From Diphasiastrum complanatum (taxonomy: Eukaryota > Streptophyta > Lycopodiopsida > Lycopodiales > Lycopodiaceae), in assembly GCA_029204225.1 (NCBI GenBank), contig CM055109.1:31533870-31597869 (forward strand): DNA of 64,000 bases, written 5' to 3'. Shown piece after piece: positions 22,001 through 35,500 of this stretch. Made by a program: the position numbers and the translations under genes. Under the pieces are notes generated by a model. It searched no databases, was not told where the DNA came from, and saw only the letters and a list, made by a program, of their open reading frames with translations. Numbering within the stretch: the stretch's first letter is position 1; each line of letters starts with the position of its first letter.

Positions 22001-25000
22001 ATTTTTGATACCTTTCTTGTACAGAATTTCGATGTGTAATTCCTGCATCAATCCAGCCCACTTGGCTAATTGCAAAAATACATAATAATGTCATGGTCGA
22101 TGTATACAAACCTGGACCACACAAATAATGCCTCCATACTTTCAAAGCATGGACAATGGCATACAACTCTTCTGAACAAGGTTGAGCTTCTCGCTCACAA
22201 AGGCCACTGGCCTACCCTCTTGCATCAGAATTGTCCCAACGATGACATGACTTGCATCTGTTACTATGACAAATGGTTTCTGAGGGTCTATTATCTTTAA
22301 TGTGACAAAGTCAGCCACAACTTGTTTTAAAGCGTCGAAACTTCACTACTGAACTTCCGTCCACTTATTATTCTATAGCATATCGGTCAAAGGTGCAACC
22401 ATGTGTGAACAACCCTTCACACCTTGCAATAAAACCCAAAAGTCCAAGAGAGCCTCTCAATAGCGTCAAGTCTGTAGGTACAAGCCACCGAAGGAGAATA
22501 ACGACTCTCCCTGGTCTCGATTTTATGCCTTCATTATGCTACTTTCAGTCATCACAATACTATTGCATATGCTCTAGATTGCTATGATGCCTTATGTGGT
22601 GCTTCAATTATGTGCAGCTAGATCTCGTTCATTCTATATGTCATCCGAAGACTAGATATTTCTTATGGGATGCATTTGATCTACTTTTGGTAGAATGCAT
22701 TGATGGAATGTTGTACCGATGATGCTAGACATTTTGGTCCTTGCAAATTGCTTGGGGCATGTGTACATTTTTTGCTCCATTACGACCTACCGGGTTGCTA
22801 CAACTTGCATGGCGACTCAAATAGTTTGGCATGATCACATTCCTTTAGTGGAGCGATGATATGCTTGTACCTATACTTTGGCAACTTCTTTTAGCTCCTT
22901 TGAATCGTTTTGCATTGAGAGATTTTCTTTCATGTTCATGCTGTGTATTGGGGTAAACTGGTACAAGTTTGGTTTCTTTGGGCTATACCTTATGAGTCCT
23001 GTGGAGTAGCTACTGTCACACATTCATGGTCTCTCTAGATAGCTTACCAAATTTATGATGGTATTACAACTCTTCTCTAGAACTCTTGTTCTATTAGAGT
23101 GACACAATGGAAGTGTGGTGCTATCTATACATTCTTATGGTATGCATGGTCTATTATATTGGTTTGGCATGAGATACATATCATGTATCATTGCTATTGT
23201 TGTCTTTGATCATTCGATTGATATGGATTACACTTGTGATATGTGGCACCAAATTCCTTTTCTCAGCCTATAGTATCAAGTTGTTTATGGTCCTTGTTCC
23301 TTAATTTAAGCATTGTCCAAATGGCTTTTCGGATACTTTAGTTATAGTAGTAGTTTTGGATGTTTCCACAACTTGGGGTTAGTCCTTCAACTTCCTTTGT
23401 GTTCATACATTCTTGGTTGAGTTGTTGATGTTGCTTATCCTTTCTGCTACTATTGAGAGCACAATTATTCTATATCACCACGGGTACTACAATGTTTCAT
23501 GCCAACCTTTTCCTGATGCTATCATTTCTCATTTCCGACAATAATTGCTATTGGTTCTCTATGTAGTTCCTGGTCTATATGTCTTACATGGGTTGCATTT
23601 GATAATGTTCTTTAGGATGGTGATCGACACTTTTGGTCCATGCGGATCACTTGGGATATTCTCTAGATTGGGCTCTCTACTAGAAGTATTAGTTGGAAAT
23701 TTGTGGATGATTGCTAAATTATGAGAAGTTGAAAATACCAATGTTGTTAGTCACTAAAGAAATAATGTACTATATGTAGATTTGTCTATTAGGGAGATAA
23801 AAAAAGGCTACATTGTAAAGGATATGAAGGCTACGTATCTTCTTATACCTTTTATAGATCTCTTATGCACTGAAGTTTTTTTTTTTTTAAATTTGAAATT
23901 TTTTTGTTAAGTAATGTTGTACGTGTAATATGATTATGCTTTATGGGATCTTTTTGTTTAGTAAGGTTGTATATGTAATTTGATTATTTGTCTGCAAAAG
24001 CTTAAATATTTTCTTCGAGCTTTATGAATCAACTTTGTTGAGCTTACTTGATAGAAAAGAAGTCTTGAGGGTAAAGTTTTGGGTGCAGGAAGATTTGTAT
24101 TATCCACATCCTTTCTTGCAAGACATGTTTTCGGCAACACTTCACAAATGTGTGGAGCCAATACTAATGTGTTGGCCTAGTTCCCTCCTTCGACAAAGAG
24201 CTCTTGCAATGGCCATCGAGCACATACACTATGAGGATGAAAATACAAGATATATTTGCATTGGTCCCGTGAACAAGGTTACCACTTTCCTTGCACATAC
24301 TTGCTCATGTTGTTCGCAAGATCAAAGAAAATGCTAATTTTTTTCAATCATGACTTCTTCTACAACATACTATAAATAAAAATTCAATAAGCGATTCTAA
24401 TTTAAGGATAACAATTGAAGACCACTCGCCAACCATTTGAACATGCACTTGGTGACAATGAAAGGTTAGAAGTTGAACAAGATCCATCCCTAATCCAAGA
24501 TGAGGAAGTTGAAGAACAAAATCCACCTAGAACTTAAGAGAAGCTACCGAGATAGTACTTAGGAAACTATTGAGGGTGGATAAATGATTAACAAAGTGGG
24601 TTTAGTCAAAATGGTGCTAAACGAACTCTACCCTTTTATGTAATTTCTATAAAATTTGCTGGAGAGATGAAGTATGAAAATATCTAACCCCGTGATAAAT
24701 CAATAGTATGTGTTTTCTTCCAAGGATTCACTCAATCACATTTAGGAATTTTTTTTAGGGATAAGCTTTTGTCTCATACTAACAGGTCCAATGTGATCCA
24801 TGTGTTAAAACTTTATTCATAACCGGTACTATGCAATTGTTCCCAAGGATTTCCAAAAAAATCCTAATTGCAAAATACAATTTCAAAACACACTTACTAT
24901 CCCTGATGCCCCCTCTACTTCCCCCCCCTTGGAATTTTCTGTCCCCTGAAAATTTCATTCCGCTAAGGCATAAGGAAGGTTCATAGACATATAGTAAATG

Positions 25001-28000
25001 TTATGTTTTCTTCAAAGGGAATACCAAAATCTCATAAAAAGATAATTGTCGTAGGAAAAGTTTGAAAAAATTCATCTCAATGATCAAATTATCCTATAAC
25101 TGAATTGAATCCACTGATACACCAAAATCATCCATATAATGCGCAATAGCACTAATTTGAATTTTGCGTATACACAACCATAGGATTTATATTCAAGAAA
25201 TGAATTCAGCTTTTCAAACGTACAGTCCCCTTATACCTTTTCCAACTAAAAAAATTGGACAATTTTCCTTTTCATTAACTATCAAGCTCTCCCTAATCTT
25301 CCTTCCAACACTCGTCAAAACATGTCTGGATTGCCACAAATTTTGAACCTTTTGACTTCCTGCAAACACGTAGCATCAATCACAAACATAGTGGAGCTGG
25401 CTGCGTCGTCTCCTCCTAGCCTTTGCTGCATAGATCACGATGATGAATGCCTCTCTCTAGGCTCTTGTATCCATGACCCTCAAGCACCCCTTAACCCTGA
25501 CCCTTCCTATCGTCGACACATGGGCAATTCTGTCCATAGTTGATGCTCACCACTTGGTAGTACCCTGACACATGGGCAAGCACGTAGGTCGACCTGTGTC
25601 ACTAATACACTGGATCAAGTGTCCCAGTGAGCACAATACATGTGTCATGTTTGACCGGTCAACCTTGACATGTGTCACTCATTCATTGGACTAAGTGTCC
25701 CAGTGACCATATGACAAGTGTCAGTTGACCAACCAGTCCTCTCCTACAAAAATAGATGGTCAGTCTAGCCACTCCTAATTAATGACCCAATACCCTCCTG
25801 TACCAAAGCTCAACATGCAACTCAGAGGCACAATATCTCAAATAACCATTTTATTTGCATTTCTTTTACAAGTGTCACCACAGGCCAGTGAATTAGCCAT
25901 TTCATTTTCCTATAAAAGTACATCTGTAATTAAAAACAATAAACAACTGGGACATGGAGTAAAAGCTGTAACATTAACCAGCTTGGCATTGCTCCATCAA
26001 TATTTTTAAATTGTCACCCATACTTAGAATATGAAATTACATGAATGGAAAATCCCTTAAATTGGATTTCAACAACTCTTATATTGTATCTAACAAAACG
26101 ACTGAAACAATAGGAGGGTGCACTTTCCTAGAGGTAAAAAGTTGAAAATGCATGTTAGGTTTCGCATTCCCTCAGAAGGACATCATAGTCAATCTATAAA
26201 AGTCTGTTAGAGGCCCGTGAAGCATTTATACAGGTCCTGAGGCTCAGTATGGGTTAAGAACGAGCGAAAACAAATTTTCTAGAGGGTGCACTACCAAAGA
26301 TCTTCAGCGTATCAGAGCACAAGCCTATACCTACCAAATTCAGATGTCTATGGCTTGATCAGAAGGCCAAAAGGCCTACCAAAAGGACTGGATAAGCACC
26401 ATAGATGATTCCTTTACAGTTTTAGAGAATCCCCAAAAAGGCATTAAAATCATCAATTTTCAGACCATTTCCGGCCTTGCACGACCTCTATAGTTCGTTA
26501 ATTGTACTGATACTGATAGGACAGCTTCAAATTATGCTGAGAACATGCATGCAAAGTTTCTAAGGATTCCAACAACTGTATGTATCAAAAAGTAGAGAAG
26601 ACCTTAAAAAAACATGGGTTTTTGACTGTTTTCCAGGTTTTCCACTATGCTCTGACACATAAAACTCTCAAGCAACCACAAAACAGCCTATATCAGCCTT
26701 TAAGTGTTCTGATTTTGCTACACAATAGCTCTTGCTACCCGTTTCTAGCTAGAATTACTCAAAAACAAGCTATTTCTGACTCAAACATAGCCTAGAACCA
26801 GAATTCTTGCATAATCCCAGCATGCAATCATTGATTCAGCAAATAGTGACTCCCTAACAGAAGGTACACTTGCTGAAAATTCAGAACTATCACCTTATGT
26901 GAATGTAATTCTTTTTAGACAACTTGTTGAAAATCTAATCTACTTGACTACTACACCCTCGACATGGCTTATGTGGTAAGTCAAGTCATTAGGGAATCTA
27001 AGGAGGTTCAAACTTCATTGGAAAGTAGAAAAAGGAATCTCAAGGTATATCGAATGAACATACAACTATGGAATTGAGTACAATGATGAAAAAGAGCTAT
27101 CACTTGAAGGATATGCTAATGTGGATTGGAAGACAGTAGAAGATCCACCACGAGATGCATTCCAACAAGGGTTCGGGTGCAATTTTATAAAGCAGCAATA
27201 AGCAGCTTGCTATTAGCAGTATTCTCTAGGGACCCCCGTGTGTTCCAAAGAGAATGCGAAGGAGACTTGTAGAGATCCCTCTTGTAATCAGTGATTATAA
27301 CACTTGGCCCTTACTTTGTGCCACTATCACTACCATGCATGATGACACATGACACCTCACTTTACAAGTGCAACATCCTAATCTACATGCTATATATGCA
27401 ATCAACCACTTGTCTTTTAGCTAAGAAGCTTAATTTTTTGGTTTTTGACATAGATACTTCTTAACATATGTATGATGATTTTCTTTGGTCTCTCACAGGC
27501 TGCTGGACTGACTTTTTAAGATGTATAATTGACAAGTCAAAATGACATGTGTCAGTATTGTATCGGACACTCAGTGCATACATGAGTGATAGTGCATACA
27601 CTCAGTGCATACACTTGCCTATGTGTCAGGGTCCTTCCATTTATGCAGAGTTATGTGTGTCACGTGCTAGCTTAGGATGTCATGGTTTAGTAAATGCTTA
27701 AGAGAGTTCATTTTGAGTCTTAGAAAAGCATTCAATTCATTCTTATGCTGCTTTGGTTGGGAGGAGAATCACACCGTGAATTTTACACTTCACAAAGAGC
27801 AATGAAGTGAAAATTTTCAGATCTATCTTGTGTATTATTAGTTGCAGAAGTTTCCATATAGCTTCTTGGAAGGTTCCATTAAGGTCCTATAGAATCTATA
27901 CATTGGGATCTTCGGTAGTTCCATTGATCAGCATCATCATGTTGTTTACTAGAATTATTAGAGCCTTTTCCTACTAGGAAATGTAAATATTAGTGTTGTG

Positions 28001-31000
28001 TTCCGTAATCAAGAGTTCCAGCCCAATCTGCATGATGTGTAGCCAGGCAACATCATTTGAACTTATTTTCTCAACCTCTTCTTGCTTGTCCCTTTCAATT
28101 CTAGAAACTCATCTTAACTATGCATATAGCTGTCTTCCTATGTTAAATAAAGATGAAACTCACCTTTTAGACAATAACTCCAATTTTAGGCCTTATGTCT
28201 ACCATGACAGACAAACATGAAGATTGTTTAGCTAGTTGATTATTCAATCCCAGGTCAACGTGTGCAAGTTGACATATAATACCATGCCCCTCCAGGTGAT
28301 CAACATGCTGTGCTGCTGGGTTGAGCATCCCAATTCTGAGGCCTTCAAACAGCACCTATCTAGGGTTTTGGACTATCTCTGGTTAGCGGAAGATGGGATG
28401 AAAATGCAGGTGCACGTGTACTCTGGAGATACTTCTTTCTGTCACTTCTTTCACATATATCTGCCAATATTTGGCATATATTACATGTAAAGGTTTTCTT
28501 GAGTGGTTCATCCTTTACTAGTCATGCATTTCAGCAATGGATGTGGTTGTATATGCAGGGGTATAATGGTACTCAATTGTGGGATACTGCTTTTGCTGTT
28601 CAAGCTTTGGTCTCTACTCAGTTACTTGATGAGTGTGGTTCGATGCTGAAAAAAGCCCACCATTACATTGAAAGAACACAGGTTTTTCCATTATTCCCTT
28701 TCTGTATCGCACTTTAAACAGGTAGTAGTAGTATATTCATGTAGATAAACTTGTAGAACATTCCTGAGATTTGTGCTGCTGCTAGTTGATCTTAGACACA
28801 TGGCTTGCATCAACTTTTGTAGTATATCTGGAAGAGAGAAGCAATTCATGTCTACAGTGATATGTGATGGCAATTGTATAGTCCAAATGTAGCTAGACGT
28901 TTTGTTTCAGGGGTGAAACAATAGTCCGGAAAGTTATGCTAGGAATCTCATTAAGTTTACCTTTATGCATGTTTTTGTGTGTGCAAAGGGTATGGATCAA
29001 AGATAGTGGGTGGGTGTGGGAAGAGGGGTAGCTGCTGGTTAGAAATCTGCCTTCTCGTCTTGCATTTGGCCATGTGGTAAAGTGTTCTGTTGGGTTTCTT
29101 GTTTTTTGAATATTCCTCTAGGAGGAAATCTCTTCATACATTCAGGTTTATTTTCAGTGAACTCCAATCTATGACTTAGAGATTATCTTTCTTTTATTAG
29201 CAGGCTAAGTGTGTCTCAATAATAGATGTGTACCACTTGATCTTTAACTTGCTATTGCCTTTGCCAAGATCACTGCATTTGTCAAGCACGCCATCACTAT
29301 CTGTGGAAGCAGGGGACATCTCACTATTAAGCTGACGAGTACTTTAAATTTATCTGAATTGTTGGTCATGACCTGCTGTCAGTTCCATACTCGTGATGAC
29401 CCCCCCCCCCCCTTCATGCTAACATGTTTTTGTCAACTCAGCTCAGGATAAGCTGAAGTAGTTGCAGTCTAAGCTGTTCACTATCCAATCTCTCTAAGAA
29501 CCCGGAAAGTCCGTGAACTATTGTGCGCTGGGGCTAGCCCACAAATACTGGTCCATCCATAATGAGTGATAAAGCATTGTGAGAGTTAGTTATGGAACGG
29601 AAATTAGCTTTTTTATTGATATTCTATTGTACTTGAGGCCTCACGACATACCTCATGTAGAGAGATAGTCTCTTGTCCTAACTCTGAAGGGATCCTCTAA
29701 GTAGTTACCCTGCACAGTGCACATTCCAAGTGTACTGTCAAAAAATAAGTTCTTTTTGACTCTGGTCGGGTCTGTTCCTCAAAAAGCTAGATAAGTCCTC
29801 TTTCCTTAGCAGGCTGTTATTACCAGAAAAGATATACCTTTTTCCATTCCCCGCCCTACGTTTTGTCGGGGGCTTTAGCCATAAGCTGGACTAGTAGAAC
29901 GAAGGGGCTCTTTAATATTAATTAAAGAGCCCACTGCTGCTGAATTTTATTCTTGTTCTCTGCTACCTTCTTTTAATCGGTTAACTGGATCTCCATTCAA
30001 ATTGGAGAAAAATTTCATCACTGAGATAACTCAAGTTATTAATATCTTCCTTCTGTGAATGCTTATGAAAGGTACAAGAAGATTGTGCTGGTGATTTGCG
30101 GAGATGGTATAGGCACATCTCAAAAGGTGCCTGGCCATTTTCTACTCGAGATCATGGTTGGCCAATATCTGACTGTTCCTCTGAGGGCTTAAAGGTGATT
30201 ATAGTGCATTAGTGTTATAGGACCTCCTTTGCTATCTTCTTCATTTTGCTGATATTAACATGATGATTTTCTTGATATCTCCAGGCTTCTCTAGAACTAT
30301 CCAGTCTTCCAGCTGATTTGGTGGGGGGTCCTATCCCAGCACAGCGCTTATATGATTGTGTCAATGTTATTCTCTCATATCAAGTAAGCTGTATTGCATG
30401 AGTAACTCTAGTTCGTTCATTCTGGGGAGATGGTGCATTCTATACTTGTTCAGACTTCATGTTTCAATAGTTCTCAACTGTTTTATAGCTGATTCTTTCA
30501 TACACTGGAACGCAATTGACATAATCGTAGCTTGGTGCTTTTTTCAATCCGTGTGTGCTCAATTATTCTATTGCTCCAATTTCTTAGATGGTAGTGATCA
30601 ATTTAATTATGTTGTGGACTTCTAGATGCTAGTTACATGTGGTTCAACTACTTCACCTATTATTGAAAGCGAAGGCTTAAATACATCTCACAAACCATCT
30701 GCATTATTGCCGCTTTACTGTCTTTTACATTTGAATATAGCCTCTGATGCTTTTCCTTGTAGGCAATATGTTGTTGACAAGCAAGGACTTTGGTTGTTAC
30801 AATTGAGCTAATTGGTTGGGCTGTATTGAACTATCACAACTTTTGCGAACTGAATGATTAATATCTATTTCTGGGTGGTGCTAGCCAAGAATATGATTAA
30901 AAGATAAATTCCTTTTGGTGCTTTTAACACTAGACCTATTTAGGCCCTATGTATTGTTCCCAATCATGTATGAATTGGCAAACTCTCCTTTTGCAAACTA

Positions 31001-32516
31001 ATGCGGAGTCAATGAACCAAGCTAGACTCATGATTACGAGATTGAAGGAGAAGATTGTGATACAACCTTGATGATAAAATTACTAGCTTTAGCCACAAGG
31101 CCTTGTTGTAAGCTTATGCAAGAAGATGAAGAAGAGGAAAAGAAGGCTTTATCATTAAGCCATTTACAAATTGGGGCATAGGATGAAATAAGTTCATCCA
31201 TGAAAGTGGTGTCATGTGGAAGCCTATTCATTTATCAAAGATAAAATTATTCTAGAACCCAAATAATGAATTATTAAGGAAAGTTCTAGGAATCCTCCAA
31301 TAATTAGTGGGATGTTGGTGAGACTTCCTTTCCTCCACCTGAAATTTGGAGTTAACTTCAAGCAGCTTCGCAAATGAGGATAAAAAAAAAAAGCACCTCT
31401 AGGAGTCTTCATTGACCAAGTGTATGCACTTATGCACTGGTGTACCTTAGCTACCTCCATGAAGTGCATATATCCATCGTAAAACTATATTCGCTAATGT
31501 TGCATAATCATAAAAATGCCTGATGGTACACACTGCTTGATGTTTTCAGTGTAGTTTAGTGATTGATTATGTTCCATGCTGTGAGAGGGTAAATGTTTCT
31601 GATAGGTAATGATAATTTGAACTAAAGTGGAAATTATAGATTCCCCTTTTTCATAAAATCCCTCAAAGATCAAGTTTGATTGCCTCTGAAGAAATTTCTG
31701 TTCTTTGTGATTTAAATTAGCAATTTAACAAATGAGGTTCCTCAAGAAGATGCGATATGCAATTACCAACTGATTATTGTGTTCAATAGAAGAAAACCTT
31801 ATCAGAAGCAAGAGAGATGGCACGTTAACTAGAGTGTTGAAGTGCTAACACTTACTCAGAGCATCTTGTACATTTCTCCTGAAAATGGAACTTTTTCAAA
31901 TTGATTATAGAAGAGTAACCTCTCCCCCAATCAACATTTGGCAGTTTGTTTCATACTAAATATGGGTCTTGTGAAAAGTACATCTATTTATGTGTAGGAA
32001 AAGATCACCTCCAAAGGTTGATCATCTAAAGTGAGAATATGTGTTGCATGAACAATATGTATTGTATTTTCGGTCTTCTTTACATTGACTTCCAAGCCCC
32101 TACCTACCTCTATCTCTGCAAAATGAGTGGACTGCATCAAGGTGCTGTTGCAGACCCTCCCTTGAGGCATTGTCCAAGACCACATCGTTAGCATATAGCA
32201 ATCAAATAGTGTAGCGGAGAGTTAACAACCTTGCTTCACTCCTATAGAGCTAGAAACAAGCTCGAATATTCTCAGAGAAAACATCCCACTTTCTCATATA
32301 GTGTTATGATAGTCATAAAGTCCAAGACTAGAAGAACTTGCAAAAGGCAATGTAGAACCAAGCATGGACGATCCTCCCATCCTATGGCTATTGTGCAACA
32401 ATGATCAACCCCACAGTAAAGAAGCTTATACGACGGAGAAACACCAAGAGAGAGATAGCAATCAATCTCCTAATCAAGGAATGACAAAATGAAGAGCCAA
32501 CATAAGGCTATCAAGC

Positions 32517-32554
<38 letters not shown>

Positions 32555-35500
32555 CAATTGGTGATGGCACCCTGATCTGGCACCTTGATCATCTCCAACT
32601 CCAGCCCACACCCACCACGTCTCTTTCCAGATTCAACCTTGGCTTGTAAAGGTACAAGGGGGATCCCTCCCGTCCCGGACCTAACTCAACAAATGCTACA
32701 ATGGTAACAGCGTTTCCTGGACAGGCAGTGCTGCCTCTGTCCAAGCATCCTTCTCCTAGCCCTGCTCCACCTCTCCCTGACTTAGCTCTTGTGGTTGTTC
32801 TTGCTCCTCCAGCTCCTATCACTATCATATCTGCTTCTTCAGTCCTCGTTGATCGTGATAAAGCCAAGACTGCCACTACCCATTTTTCTCCAGATGACAT
32901 ATACACACCCAGGAAAGGTTGCGAAGGAGGACTTTATCAACAACCACTGGATTTCCTTAAATCCATCATAAACTTCAATTGCATGGGATTGAAGTAAATT
33001 TGGGCCTTCAACTTCTTTAAAAATTTTCAGTTTGAAATAAGAGTTGGGTCCTGACTTTTGTGAAGCCTTTTCAAGGTGAAAAGATAGTTCAAAAACTAAA
33101 AGTGCCTTCATTTCCACCTCTTTTAGCCTATTTTGGCCAAACGAAAGGCTATAGCCTCCAAACGAAGGGCACTCTGACTGTACCTGCAAGTACGGTACGT
33201 CAAAACAGAGTGATTGTAGCGGAGAAAGTGTTCAGAGCGTGCCAAAAGTGATTTCACCATTCCATTGGGCATGTAGTCGGGAGTTGATGACGAGAAGCAT
33301 TTCGGAAGGCGATGTCAGTTTGGCTTTCAATTTGGCGGAAAAGCGGCGGGTGGCCTGGTAAGCCAAAAATTGCAGGTCATTATTTTTTAATTCTGACATC
33401 ACGGTTGTCTTCGGCATACACTTTTTAGCCTACAGGTGGAGTTTTAAGTAATTTGGAAATGGAAAACATCAATGAGGCGATTTTGGGCGATGCAAGCAAA
33501 CTTGATGGGGCTTCTAATTACAACATCTGGAAATTCAAAATGAAGAGCATTTTGATGGAGAAGGAGTTATGGGACATCGTTGCAGGTATTGAAGTCCGGC
33601 CTAATACCACTCCAGGAGACATGAGGGCCTTTGATAAAAAGGCACAGAGAGCATTGTCCTTGATCAACCTTTCAGTGAAAGACCATGTGATCACCCATAT
33701 AAGTGATGCCACGACAGTTAGGGGAGCTTGGGAAGCTCTTAGAATGCAATTTCAAACTTGCAATCCAGCTCGAGCCTTGTTCTTGAAGTCGAGGTTGAAC
33801 GCAATCAGGATGGAAGAAGGCGAATCAGTGGGATCTTTCTTCACCAAGATAAAGGAGCTAAGAGATCAACTTGTGGCAATTGGAGAACCAATTAGGGACG
33901 TTGAATTGGTACATACCACTATGAGCGGTGTTTCGGAAGGTCTACAAATGCTTGTGAGCGGCATCACTTCGAGGGAGAGATTGCCTACTTTTGAAGACTT
34001 TCACGGAATCATGTTGCAGGAAGAGCAGCGCCGCAAGGTGGTGAAGTCAAGGCAAACCCCACAGGATGATCAAGTTTTGCTTGCTAGAGTCAAGCAGAAA
34101 GGGTGGAAGAGGATTCCTAAGAAATCTAAGGATGATGATGACGAGGGAGAGTCGTCATCGAAGGTGAAAAGAAGAAGAAAGGCAAATGTTACTATTGCCA
34201 CAAACCGGGCCATTGGGCATGCGAGTGTTACAAGAAGAAAGCGGACATAAAGGCGGGAAAGGTGAAGCAACATGGCAACATTGCCGAAGATGATGGGGAA
34301 GATGACGAGACAAGTGTCTTCTCATCGGCATTGGCATACCAGGTTGATGATGGTGCCAGATGGTTCATAGATTCAGGCTCCACAAGGCATATGACCGGGA
34401 AACGCGATTGGTTTGAGAAATTCTCGCCAATCCATGATGGGGACAAGGTCACACAAGCCAATGGGGAGGAATGCCAAATACAGGGTGTTGGCAATGTACC
34501 TGTGCAGTTTCCTGATGGTAAAATCAAGAATATCCCTAATGTGCTTTATGTTCCTGGACTCAAAAAGAGTTTGCTTTCTGTTGGTGTGGCAAATCAACAT
34601 CTTAAGGTTGAATTTGTCAAGGATGGATGCCTTATGAAGGATATGAACCACAACCATAGGGTGGTAGCGAAAGGTTATAGAGATAGTAACTGTGGCCTTT
34701 ATAAATTGGATGCTGCAAAACCAGGAGAATATGGTTTGGCTATCTCAATAGCATCTCAATCTGAGTTGTGGCACAGAAGACTTGGTCACTTGAACTATGG
34801 GAGCTTAAGATTGATGGGGAAGCTGAAGATGGTAACAGGATTACCAGCATTACAGGATGATCATCACGCCATATGTGAAGGATGCATCATGGGAAAGCAT
34901 CACAGGGAGACATTCAAGAAAGGTGGAGCTGCAAGAGCTAAGAAACCGCTGGAACTTATTCACAGCGACCTGTGCGGCCCAATGAAGACCATGTCGATGG
35001 GGAAAGCCTATTATTTTATGACTTTCATAGATGATTACTCTAGGAGGACATGGATTTATTTCTTGAAGAAGAAATCTATCGCTTTTGCTCGCTTCAAGGA
35101 GTTTAAGGCTTTAGTAGAGAAGCAACTGGATGCACGCATCAAAGTGCTAAGATCAGATAGAGGGGCGAATACAAATCTGATGATTTTGAGGACTTTTGCA
35201 AGGAACACGACATCAAAAGACAATTCACACAATCACACACGTCGCATAGTAATGGTGTAGTTGAAAGGAAAAACAGGACTATTATGGACAGTGCACGCTC
35301 CATGTTGAAGCAAATGGGCTTAACCGATTCACTTTGGTCGGAAGCGTGCAGTGTGGCAACGTTCTTGGAAAACAGGAGCCCTATAGTTGCAGCTCCAAAT
35401 GTGACTCTCGAAGAAGCATTTACAGGAATAAAGCCAAATTTCGACAAGTTTCGTGTCATTGGATGTAGGGCCTATGTACATGTGCCAAAGGAGGAGCGAA

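Noticed and set aside
24338-26930. Short reading frames in the 4-kb cyclase intron
   Set aside because: None has a recognisable motif or codon pattern. They lie between verified splice sites of the cyclase.
32589-32997. Overlapping reading frames on both strands in GC-richer DNA
   Set aside because: No domain, no splice context, and both strands are equally open, as expected from base composition.
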